Shown here piece after piece: positions 34,934 to 42,564 of a stretch of 64,000 nt of DNA. The first letter of the stretch is position 1; every line of letters starts with the position of its first letter. Under the pieces are notes generated by a model. That model saw nothing but the letters and a program-made list of their open reading frames with translations, was not told the DNA's origin and searched no databases. Location: the NCBI GenBank assembly GCA_017515635.1, contig JAFWFO010000056.1, positions 1-64,000 of the forward strand. Direction: 5' to 3'. A program made the position numbers and the translations under genes. The stretch is from Selenomonadaceae bacterium. GTDB lineage: Bacteria; Bacillota; Negativicutes; Selenomonadales; Selenomonadaceae.

Positions 34934-35965
34934 TTATTCCTCCAGTCCGATAAGTTTTTCGTCACGCATGAACGCCGACAATTTTTTAATGCCGTTCATG
35001 ATTGAGCGGTAATGTTCGGGCGTCAACGATTGCATTCCGTCCGAAAGCGCTTTGGCGGGGTTCGGGTGCATTTCCATCATCAAGCCGTCCGCGCCAGCCG
35101 CGATTGCCGCAAACGCCATCGGTTTGACCATGCGCCATTTGCCGGTGCCGTGCGAAGGATCGACGATTATCGGCAAATGCGACAGATGTTTGACCGCCGC
35201 GACAGCCGACAAGTCCAGTGTGTTGCGCGTGTAAGTTTCGTAAGTTCTGATTCCGCGTTCGCACAAAACGACGTTGGGATTGCCCGCGTTCATGATGTAT
35301 TCGGCGGCGTTCAACCATTCGTCAATCGTCGCCGCAAGTCCTCGTTTCAAAAGCACGGGTTTGCCGCATTTGCCGACTTCTTTAAGCAGACCGAAATTTT
35401 GCATGTTCCGTGCGCCGATTTGCAACATGTCCGCGTATTCGGCGACGGGCGCGATACCTTCGACGGTAGTGACTTCCGTGACGATTTTCAATCCCGTGGC
35501 TTCACGCGCCTCGGCAAGATATTTCAGCCCTTCGACTTCAAGCCCTTGGAACGAATACGGCGAAGTTCTCGGCTTGAACGCACCTCCGCGCAGAAATTGT
35601 GCTCCGCCGTCTTTGACGATTTGAGCTGCCTTGAGGAGTTGTTCGCGACTTTCGACAGCGCAAGGTCCCGCCATAACGACAGGTTCATCGCCGCCGATTT
35701 TCACGCCGTCCACGTCGATAACGCTTGATTGCGGATGAAATTCACGGCTTGCAAGTTTGTAGCTTTTGGAAATTGCAACGGAACTTTCCACGCCGGGCAA
35801 CGCGTCAATCGCCACGGATGCCAATTTCGTCTTGTCGCCGATGACGCCGACGATTTTTTGTTGCGCGCCCTCCATAATCTTCGCGTCAAGTCCGACGCTT
35901 TTTATCGCTTTGATGACCTCGTCGATGTTTTGCGAAGTCGCTTCGGGATTCATGATAATAACCAC
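34934..35965 (-). CDS. aroF: DAHP synthase, class I beta, copy 2
   Basis: 343 residues, with the same domains as the copy at 9687-10700: N-terminal ferredoxin-like domain and TIM barrel with VVMAGPCAVES, LRGGAFKPRTSPY, GARNMQN, LKRG and IVDPSHGTG. The ATG-less start is GTG 35965 (MVIIMNP, aligned with MIVVMKP of copy 1), 8 nt after AGGAG; the GTG at 35974 overlaps that site. The copies differ most in the N-terminal domain, where allosteric control resides in this class, so they may answer to different aromatic amino acids. Possible promoter at 36005-36032. Confidence 0.94.
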   Translation of the reverse strand: MVIIMNPEATSQNIDEVIKAIKSVGLDAKIMEGAQQKIVGVIGDKTKLASVAIDALPGVESSVAISKSYKLASREFHPQSSVIDVDGVKIGGDEPVVMAGPCAVESREQLLKAAQIVKDGGAQFLRGGAFKPRTSPYSFQGLEVEGLKYLAEAREATGLKIVTEVTTVEGIAPVAEYADMLQIGARNMQNFGLLKEVGKCGKPVLLKRGLAATIDEWLNAAEYIMNAGNPNVVLCERGIRTYETYTRNTLDLSAVAAVKHLSHLPIIVDPSHGTGKWRMVKPMAFAAIAAGADGLMMEMHPNPAKALSDGMQSLTPEHYRSIMNGIKKLSAFMRDEKLIGLEE

Positions 35966-36004
35966 AAAAATCACTCCTAAAATTGTACTGCGTTAAACTG
36001 CGAC

Positions 36005-36032
36005 ATTGTACCGCGAAAATTGCCGTTTGAAA
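36005..36032 (-). promoter_or_regulatory. Promoter candidate for aroF copy 2
   Basis: Minus strand TTTCAA (36027-36032), 16 nt, TACAAT (36005-36010). Confidence 0.45.
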
Positions 36033-36131
36033 AGTTTTCGGCAAAAAAATTGCCGCCGTGTTCATTCGCGACGACCTCATTCGCGACGACAAAAATTTTA
36101 CAGCACTTTTCCGAGCACGCGGCGGCTTGAA

Positions 36132-39100
36132 TTATTTTAAAGCCGTATTCAACCACCTTGTAAGACGTTCTGCTGAATCTTGTGCTTTCAGAGAAGCTTC
36201 TTCAAGAGAGTCTGTTTCAAAGAGCTCCCCCATGGCAGCCAATATCTCATCAAATTCGTGGTCAAAATCTTCAAGCAAATAAGGTGCTTCGTCAATTTGT
36301 TTGCGCAAATCAGCTTCTTCGTCGAGTTTCCCTGCCTCATGAAGAATTCGCGCAAGCCGTTCTTTTTCTTCGAGAGTGTCACTATGCTCCGCGCCGTGTT
36401 TTTTCTCCGTTAAGTCGACGAGTATTTTTTGATAGTGTTCGGCCTTGTCGTAATCCTTCAAAGTTTTATAAACCGAACTCAAATCGCGTAGCGTCGACAA
36501 TATTTCGGGCGCGTCTTCCGTAAAATGTTCGTGACAAAAATCCAACTTGCGTTCGTGCCACTCGGCTTCGTCGGAATATTTTTTTGCGTGATTAAACGTT
36601 TCGGCGATTTTTCCCATTGCGTCAAAAATATGTTTCGCGGTCGCCTTCGGATGTTTTTCCACGAAATCCAAAATTTCCATGCGCTTTGCAATGGCGGCGG
36701 GCAGGTCGTCAAAATGGATGCTCAGCAGATGTCCTTGATGGAGCAAATCGATGTCCGAAAACTCATCGAAGTTTTGCGGGAAAATTTTTTTGTAGTGCGC
36801 TTCGATTTCCTCAAAAAGCCGCAACTCCTCCGCAAAGTATTCGTCATTCTTCCTACCTCCAATCAGATTCCGAAGATGATTCGTCAACTTCTTTTTGGCG
36901 TCAAAAATTTCTTTGTCGGTGGCGGCGGGATTTTTTTCGGTGAGCGCAAGAATTTTTCGCCAAAGCATGACTTGCCATTCTCGATGGAGTTGACCGTTAA
37001 GAAAATCGCTGTAACCTTTGAGCGTCGAAATGGCGGCGGAATAATCTTTGACGGGTTCGCGACAAATTTGCTCGACAATGACGTTGAGTGCTTCGGTCGC
37101 CTTTTCGCGCCAACGTTCCGATTCGTTATAATCAGCGTCTTTGTTAAAAAGGTCACCCAGCATATCCGATAAAGACGCCATAAGCTTGAAAGTTTCTTCG
37201 TTAATCTCGTCGCAGGCTTCAAGGCGGCGTTTCAATTTGTCGATGGAATTTTTATAAATCTGCGCGGCCTCATCTTGGCGATCAAGCATTTCCAAAGCAT
37301 CTTTAATGGCAACAAACAAATCGAATTGAATTGCCATGTCGTTTTTTTCGTGAATGCGGAAAATTTTTTGGTAACACGCCAATTTTTCTTCGACAGCTTT
37401 TTGATCAGAAATTCCGTCCCAAGCCCACGCAAGTCGCCAAAGCGCGTCGATAATTTTTTCGTCGTCTTGAATGTCTTCGCAAACGTCGAGGATAATTTTT
37501 CGAACGGATATAGCATCTTCGTATCTATTGCCTTTTTCGAGAGCCGCCGCAAGATTTTTTGCCGCAAGGATAAAAATTTCGTCGTCGCGTCCGTCAAGCG
37601 TTTCGACAATCTTCCGCCGAATTTCAATCGCCTCGTCAATCCTGCCGTCGTATTCAAGCGCACGAGCCAAATTTTCCTTCGCGTCAAGAGTTCGTTCGTC
37701 GTCCGCGTCGGGATAATAAATTTCGCATTCGGCAACAATTTCTTCGCGCAGATTTATTTCGTCCGCCCAACGCTCCAAACGCCTTAAAATATCGGCAAGG
37801 CAATTCGTCACCACAAGTTTTAACGGGCGAGTTTCGTCGTCAATCGGCAAGCGTTGCAGTTTGGAATATGCCGCCCGTTCAAGTTCGAGAGCTTCTTCTA
37901 TGCGGTACTGAAAAAATTTTGTCGCGCCCAGACAGTGCTGAAAATAAGCGGACGGAAAAGTTTCCGTGTCGCCGATTTTGGTCAAAAATTTTTCCGCGCA
38001 GTTCGCCTGTGTCGATAAATCAAAATATTCTTCAAGCGGCGCAAGATTTTCTCTGTAAAGCGTCATCAATTCTTCGGGCTTGTCGGTCGTGCGCAAAATA
38101 ATATCGCTCCACATGCCGAAATAAATTTCGGGCTTGCCGTCGAGTTCGTAATATTCCTGCTGATTCTCCGCGAAAAATTTTTTGAAAAACTCATTGGCTC
38201 CGTCGCGAATTCCGGCAAAGACGGGCGAGAACAAAACATCTTGTTTCAGCCCCGGCAACATGAACGCCGAGATTGTCCTGTTGAAATTGTAAATGACAAA
38301 TTCATCGTCGTCCAAATCCGGTTCATATTCTTCGGCAAAAAGATCTGTCAAGCGTTTGTAAGTGTTCGGATTGGAATCGGAAATCGCGGCGGAGGCAAGT
38401 TCGTCCGTCCATTTGCCCAAAATGCACAGCTTCTGGAGCAAGAAACGAGTCGGGTCGTCGAAACTTCCCAAAGCTCGCTCAATAATTTTGTCTCCGTTCT
38501 TGCCGAAATCGGACATGCGCGGAACTTTTTTGGCGTTGATTATGTTGTAATAGGTGACGGAACAAGCGGCGAGATACAGCGGATGCCCGCCCGTGAGCTC
38601 GATAATGCCCTTGCGCAAATTTTCATCGTTGACTTTAAGCCGCTTCAAATATTCATTCGCCCAATTTTTTTCGAGCACGTCGACGGTGTATTTTTCAACG
38701 GCGTCAATATCTTTGAGGAGCACTTCGCCGATTTCGGTTATCTCATATCTGCTTGCGATAACCCACATGACGCGCTCGGCGGCAAGAAGTTCGCCAATCC
38801 ACCAATCGACGGGAACATCGCGATTTTCGGAAATCAAACGAACACTTTTTTTTCTGCCGAGTTCTTCGCCCGTCAAAACTTCGTAGGTGTCGAGGAAAAC
38901 AATCAAATCCGTGTCGGTGTAATTCAACCAATAAGAAAGATCTTGAGCGAATAATTGCGGCAAAAGTTCCTTAATGTAAGCGGGGTCATCCTCAACGTTG
39001 CGATCTTCCAGTTCGATTAGAATTTCGCCGTAAAATTCGTTGCCGTTGGCGCGTTCCTTTTCGTCGGCCTTTTGTATTCGACTTTCAAGAAAATTTAAAA

Positions 39101-39776
39101 CCGGCTTGAGAGCTTTTACGAGGACGAAAAATTCCACGGAGCCGGAAAAAATTTTTTGAACGCATTCGGCAAAAGAAGCTGTGGACGATTTCAAATAAGC
39201 GGAAGCGTCCACAGCGTCGAGAAGAAAATTTTTCAAATCTTCGGCGGCCGACTCGCCTATGGTATCGGAAACTTTGTCGGTAAGCTTGTCGACGAAAGTC
39301 ACATAATCGCTACAATTTTTCAGGACTAATCCGTTCAACGCGATAAACAAATTTCTTTTAAACCAGCGGAATGCGGCGGTGTCCATCAAAATTTTTTTCT
39401 TTTGCTCATTGCTGACGAACTCGCCATTTTTTTGCGCAAGATAAATGCAACCTTTGTCGAAGAGCGGAAATTCCATCCGATAACGATCGTTCAAATTTTT
39501 TCGCAGAGCTTTAAGCACGGCAAGCATGTCGGTGTTACTTTTGAAGTCGTGCAGAACAAAATTTTTCTTGGATTCGCCCGCCATTTCTTTGAATTGATCG
39601 AACAGCAACGTTTTACCAATGCCGCCGACGCCCGAATAAATCAGCAACAGCCCGTCACCGACGCCCGAATTTTTTATGGCAGTCAAATGTTTTTGAAAGC
39701 CATATCGCTGAACATCGCGATCGACAAAATTTGATTTCGTCTCGTTAGTCGGTTGTGGTTTCTTTGAAATTTTCAT
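36132..39776 (-). CDS. STAND-type NTPase with C-terminal TPR-like repeats
   Basis: 1214 residues. After a short N-terminus comes FVDRDVQRYGFQKHL, the entry motif of STAND NTPases, then a P-loop GVGGIGKT (49-56). The Walker B strand is LIVFLDTYEVL (291-301), a sensor-like MWVIASRYEI is near 338-347, and LTGGHPLYLA stands where NB-ARC proteins have GLPLA. From about residue 600 to the end there are repeated helix pairs of ~42 residues, many with the TPR spacing (ENLARALEYDGRIDEAIEIRRKIVETL, LSSVYKTLKDYDKAEHYQKIL). STAND proteins are ligand-triggered switches; TPRs would be the sensor. No effector domain (nuclease, TIR, protease) is present. ATG 39776 has GGGAGGTGA upstream. It follows cbiD by 25 nt. 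Confidence 0.82.
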   Translation of the reverse strand: MKISKKPQPTNETKSNFVDRDVQRYGFQKHLTAIKNSGVGDGLLLIYSGVGGIGKTLLFDQFKEMAGESKKNFVLHDFKSNTDMLAVLKALRKNLNDRYRMEFPLFDKGCIYLAQKNGEFVSNEQKKKILMDTAAFRWFKRNLFIALNGLVLKNCSDYVTFVDKLTDKVSDTIGESAAEDLKNFLLDAVDASAYLKSSTASFAECVQKIFSGSVEFFVLVKALKPVLNFLESRIQKADEKERANGNEFYGEILIELEDRNVEDDPAYIKELLPQLFAQDLSYWLNYTDTDLIVFLDTYEVLTGEELGRKKSVRLISENRDVPVDWWIGELLAAERVMWVIASRYEITEIGEVLLKDIDAVEKYTVDVLEKNWANEYLKRLKVNDENLRKGIIELTGGHPLYLAACSVTYYNIINAKKVPRMSDFGKNGDKIIERALGSFDDPTRFLLQKLCILGKWTDELASAAISDSNPNTYKRLTDLFAEEYEPDLDDDEFVIYNFNRTISAFMLPGLKQDVLFSPVFAGIRDGANEFFKKFFAENQQEYYELDGKPEIYFGMWSDIILRTTDKPEELMTLYRENLAPLEEYFDLSTQANCAEKFLTKIGDTETFPSAYFQHCLGATKFFQYRIEEALELERAAYSKLQRLPIDDETRPLKLVVTNCLADILRRLERWADEINLREEIVAECEIYYPDADDERTLDAKENLARALEYDGRIDEAIEIRRKIVETLDGRDDEIFILAAKNLAAALEKGNRYEDAISVRKIILDVCEDIQDDEKIIDALWRLAWAWDGISDQKAVEEKLACYQKIFRIHEKNDMAIQFDLFVAIKDALEMLDRQDEAAQIYKNSIDKLKRRLEACDEINEETFKLMASLSDMLGDLFNKDADYNESERWREKATEALNVIVEQICREPVKDYSAAISTLKGYSDFLNGQLHREWQVMLWRKILALTEKNPAATDKEIFDAKKKLTNHLRNLIGGRKNDEYFAEELRLFEEIEAHYKKIFPQNFDEFSDIDLLHQGHLLSIHFDDLPAAIAKRMEILDFVEKHPKATAKHIFDAMGKIAETFNHAKKYSDEAEWHERKLDFCHEHFTEDAPEILSTLRDLSSVYKTLKDYDKAEHYQKILVDLTEKKHGAEHSDTLEEKERLARILHEAGKLDEEADLRKQIDEAPYLLEDFDHEFDEILAAMGELFETDSLEEASLKAQDSAERLTRWLNTALK

Positions 39777-39801
39777 TGCGTCACCTCCCGTAAAAAATTT
39801 T

Positions 39802-40878
39802 TCAATCGGATCCCAAAATATTTCCCGCGAAGTCAACCAGAATCGTTTTGACTTGCAACTTGCCGAAAACGTAACGCATTGCGCGCAGGCTTGCCCGTGT
39901 CGCAATTTTTTTGTAGACGCGCTCAAGATGATTCGCCGAAATAATCTGCGCGGCCTCTTCGGTCGTCGCGGCATCAAGAATTTTTTGGACTTCGTTCGCA
40001 GGCAAACCTTCCGCCGCCGAATAAGCCGCCAAAGTTTCAAGTCGTCCGTCCGCAACGCGGTTGTGCGTGTGAAAAATTCCCGCCGCAACTTTGACGAGTT
40101 TGCCGACGTGTCCGCACAAAATTATTTTCGCGATATTTCGCTGAGCCGCCGCCTCCAACATGAAGCCGATAAAATTGCTTGTCTGAATTATCGCGCCTTC
40201 GGGGAAGCCGATTTTTTTCGCGATTGTCTCGCCGATTTTGCCCGGCACGAAAATTAATTCGTCGAAGCCCGCCGCGACAGCAACGTCGATTTGCGGCACG
40301 AGAGAATTTTTGAAAGCCTCTTCGCTCATGGGACGCAACACGCCCGTCGTCCCGATAATCGACAGTCCGCCTTCGACGCCCAAAATCGGATTCAAAGTTT
40401 TTTTCGCAAGTTCGACGCCCGCGGGAATTGAAATTTCGACTTCAAGCCCGCCGACGTTGAATTCAGCCGCGACGCTTTGAATCAGTTGACGCGGTTTCGG
40501 ATTAATCGCGGGCTCGCCGACGGGAAGTTGTAAGCCTGCTTTGGTGACGTGCCCGACGCCGACGCCTGCGCGGAAAATAATTTCGTCGCCAAAAATTTGA
40601 CGAACCGTCGTAAAAACCGATGCGCCGTTGGTGATGTCGGGGTCGTCGCCCGAAAATTTTATGACTTCCGCACGAATGCCGTCCGAAATTTTTTCGACGC
40701 CGGCAACGGGAATTTTCAGCGGAGTCCCGTCGAGCGCGGTAATTTCCACGTCGTCGACAATTTCGCCCGTCGTCAGCAAAATCAAAGCCGCCTTGACGCC
40801 TGCCGCCGCACAAGCTCCCGTCGTGTATCCGCCGCGTAAAAATTTTTCCACGCTATCACCGCGTAAATTTTTTTTCAT
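39802..40878 (-). CDS. cbiD: Cobalt-precorrin-5B (C1)-methyltransferase CbiD
   Basis: 358 residues. Methylates C1 of cobalt-precorrin-5B with SAM in the anaerobic cobalamin pathway. The opening LRGGYTTGACAAAGVKAAL is the family signature; further blocks are SIIGTTGVLRPMSEEA, LCGHVGKLVKVAAGIFHTHNRVADGR and the C-terminal RASLRAMRYVFGKL. Its ATG overlaps the stop of hicB (ATGA, 4 nt) and a STAND NTPase follows by 25 nt. No other cob/cbi gene and no cobalamin riboswitch lies in the window, so it is isolated from the rest of its pathway. Confidence 0.95.
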   Translation of the reverse strand: MKKNLRGDSVEKFLRGGYTTGACAAAGVKAALILLTTGEIVDDVEITALDGTPLKIPVAGVEKISDGIRAEVIKFSGDDPDITNGASVFTTVRQIFGDEIIFRAGVGVGHVTKAGLQLPVGEPAINPKPRQLIQSVAAEFNVGGLEVEISIPAGVELAKKTLNPILGVEGGLSIIGTTGVLRPMSEEAFKNSLVPQIDVAVAAGFDELIFVPGKIGETIAKKIGFPEGAIIQTSNFIGFMLEAAAQRNIAKIILCGHVGKLVKVAAGIFHTHNRVADGRLETLAAYSAAEGLPANEVQKILDAATTEEAAQIISANHLERVYKKIATRASLRAMRYVFGKLQVKTILVDFAGNILGSD

Positions 40879-41240
40879 GCCGCGCCTGTTGTTGTCGTTG
40901 ACGAAGAATTTTTTTCTGCGGCAAGCATTTTCCTGTAAGCGTCGGTGTCAACTTTTATCAACGTGACAAATGCACTCGTCGAAAATTCGTCCGGCTCCGC
41001 CTTGATTTGTTCAATAGGCGTGGGTTCAACAATTCTGTTGTTCATTGGCAAATCAGATTTTCCGGCTTTGAAATCTTCCCAACAAACCAATATGCCTGCG
41101 AGTGCGTCTTCCGCCATCTCCAAAGCCTCGTAAAGCGAACAGCCGAAAGTTGCTGCTCCTTCAACGTCAGGAAAATTAACACACCATGTATCTTTCGATT
41201 CTTTATCTTTTTGGAAAATCGCAGGGTAAACATACTTCAT
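40875..41240 (-). CDS. hicB: HicB-family antitoxin
   Basis: 121 residues. The N-terminal half is the degenerate RNase-H-like HicB domain (YPAIFQKDKESKDTWCVNFPDVEGAATFGCSLYEALEMAEDALAG). The C-terminal part, with TPIEQIKAEPDEFSTSAFVTLIKVD, fits HicB proteins of the longer type; no ribbon-helix-helix or HTH is obvious. It would bind and silence the HicA toxin encoded immediately upstream. Both lie in a tight minus-strand run and the stop overlaps cbiD. Confidence 0.88.
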   Translation of the reverse strand: MKYVYPAIFQKDKESKDTWCVNFPDVEGAATFGCSLYEALEMAEDALAGILVCWEDFKAGKSDLPMNNRIVEPTPIEQIKAEPDEFSTSAFVTLIKVDTDAYRKMLAAEKNSSSTTTTGAA

Positions 41241-41252
41241 AAAAAGCCCTCC

Positions 41253-41450
41253 TCAATGTTTTTTCGGAACGCCCGCTTGCTTGCGAAGAATCTTTTCGGT
41301 TCCTGAAGGCACTTCCTGTTGATTGTGCCGTCCCATTTGAAATTTTTCGCCCGTTATCGGACTGAACCACCATTCGTGGTTGCCGCCTTCACTTATCTTG
41401 TAACAGCCGGCTTTCATGAATTCGCGTTTAAGCTCTGCAAACTTTGGCAT
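41253..41450 (-). CDS. hicA: HicA-family mRNA interferase toxin
   Basis: 65 residues. A dsRBD-like fold of the HicA family: LKREFMKAGCYKISEGGNHEWWF carries the catalytic His (in GGNH, where many have GSHH), and the end GTEKILRKQAGV is the usual final helix (most read GTLRSILKQAGI). HicA cleaves mRNA when free of HicB. It lies 12 nt upstream of hicB in the normal toxin-first order, and only 12 nt after the rfbB stop, so the pair seems embedded in a longer transcription unit. GAGGAAATT lies before the ATG. Confidence 0.87.
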   Translation of the reverse strand: MPKFAELKREFMKAGCYKISEGGNHEWWFSPITGEKFQMGRHNQQEVPSGTEKILRKQAGVPKKH

Positions 41451-41462
41451 GAAAAAATTTCC

Positions 41463-42482
41463 TCATCTGTTGCCGTACATTTTTTCGTAGTAGTTTTGGT
41501 ATTCGCCGCTGATGATTTTTTCCCACCAAGCGCGGTTGCTCAAGTACCAATCGACAGTCAATTTAATTCCGTCGTCGAATTTCGTTTGCGGCGTCCAACC
41601 GAGTTCCGTTGAAATTTTCGTCGGGTCGATTGCGTAACGGCGGTCGTGCCCTTTGCGGTCGGTGACGAATTCGATTAAATCTTCGCCCTTGCCGAGAATT
41701 CGCAAAATCGTTTTGACTACGTCAAGATTCGTGCGTTCGTTGTGCCCGCCGATGTTGTAGACTTCGCCGACAGTACCCTTGCGGACAATCAAATCAATCG
41801 CCGAGCAATGATCTTCGACGTAAAGCCAATCGCGAACGTTGTCGCCCTTGCCGTAGACGGGCAATTTTTTTCCGTTGAGCGCGTTGATAATCATCAGCGG
41901 AATTAATTTTTCGGGGAAGTGATACGCGCCGTAATTGTTCGAGCAACGGGAAATTGTCGCGGGAATTTGGTACGTGCGTTGATAAGCTTGGACGAGCAAA
42001 TCTGCCGCCGCTTTGCTTGCCGAATACGGGCTGGACGTGTGCAGGTTCGTCGTCTCCGTGAAAAATAAATCGGGGCGGTCGAGCGGCAAGTCGCCGTAAA
42101 CTTCGTCAGTTGAAACTTGATGGAAACGTTTGATGCCGAATTTTCTGCAGGCGTCGAGCAAAACGGAAGTGCCGATAATGTTCGTGCGCAAGAAAAGTTC
42201 GGGGTCTTCAATCGAGCGGTCGACATGACTTTCAGCCGCGAAATTGACGACGACATCGGGCTTGAGTTCTTCAAACAGCGAATAAATTTTTTCGCGGTCG
42301 GCAATGTCTGCACGCACAAATTTGAAATTCGGATTGTTTTGCGCGTCGGCGAGCGTCTCCAAATTGCCCGCGTAAGTGAGTTTGTCAAGGCAAACGATTT
42401 TGTCTTCGGGATGATTTTTGAGCTGGTAGTAAACGAAATTTGATCCGATAAAGCCTGCGCCGCCCGTAACAATAATGGTCAT
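41463..42482 (-). CDS. rfbB: dTDP-glucose 4,6-dehydratase
   Basis: 339 residues. Converts dTDP-glucose to dTDP-4-keto-6-deoxyglucose, the branch point to dTDP-rhamnose and other deoxysugars of LPS O-antigen or glycans. Extended SDR: TGGAGFIGSN (NAD binding), VNFAAESHVDRS, the catalytic STDEVYGDL and YSASK (Tyr/Lys), and SNNYGAYHFPEKLIPL. ATG 42482 follows GGAGG; the frame is open far upstream, but that part overlaps the terminator and amiC and has no family similarity. The other rfb genes (rfbA, C, D) are not in the window. Promoter at 42514-42542. Confidence 0.96.
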   Translation of the reverse strand: MTIIVTGGAGFIGSNFVYYQLKNHPEDKIVCLDKLTYAGNLETLADAQNNPNFKFVRADIADREKIYSLFEELKPDVVVNFAAESHVDRSIEDPELFLRTNIIGTSVLLDACRKFGIKRFHQVSTDEVYGDLPLDRPDLFFTETTNLHTSSPYSASKAAADLLVQAYQRTYQIPATISRCSNNYGAYHFPEKLIPLMIINALNGKKLPVYGKGDNVRDWLYVEDHCSAIDLIVRKGTVGEVYNIGGHNERTNLDVVKTILRILGKGEDLIEFVTDRKGHDRRYAIDPTKISTELGWTPQTKFDDGIKLTVDWYLSNRAWWEKIISGEYQNYYEKMYGNR

Positions 42483-42513
42483 AGAAATTTTACCTCCGAA
42501 AATTTTTTTCGTC

Positions 42514-42542
42514 ATGATAGCAAAAAAAATCCCCTGCCGCAA
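42514..42542 (-). promoter_or_regulatory. Promoter of the rfbB-hicAB-cbiD-STAND run
   Basis: Minus strand TTGCGG (42537-42542), 17 nt, TATCAT (42514-42519). The -35 lies inside the amiC terminator hairpin. Confidence 0.55.
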
Positions 42543-42558
42543 ATTTTTCGGTCGGGGA
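42522..42558 (-). terminator. Terminator of amiC
   Basis: Minus strand TTTCCCCGACCG ... GCGGCAGGGGAT then T8; stem imperfect. Confidence 0.65.
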
Positions 42559-42564
42559 AATTTT

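Noticed and set aside
36058..36091. Short direct repeat CATTCGCGACGAC, two copies 15 bp apart, upstream in the aroF2-STAND gap
   Set aside because: Only two copies and no matching element elsewhere in the window; probably chance or minor slippage.
39777..40088. N-terminal extension of the STAND protein as a possible effector domain
   Set aside because: The 104 extra codons overlap cbiD in another frame, and a strong ribosome site marks ATG 39776.
39802..41250. Cobalamin riboswitch near cbiD
   Set aside because: cbiD is embedded between coding sequences with no leader that could hold one.
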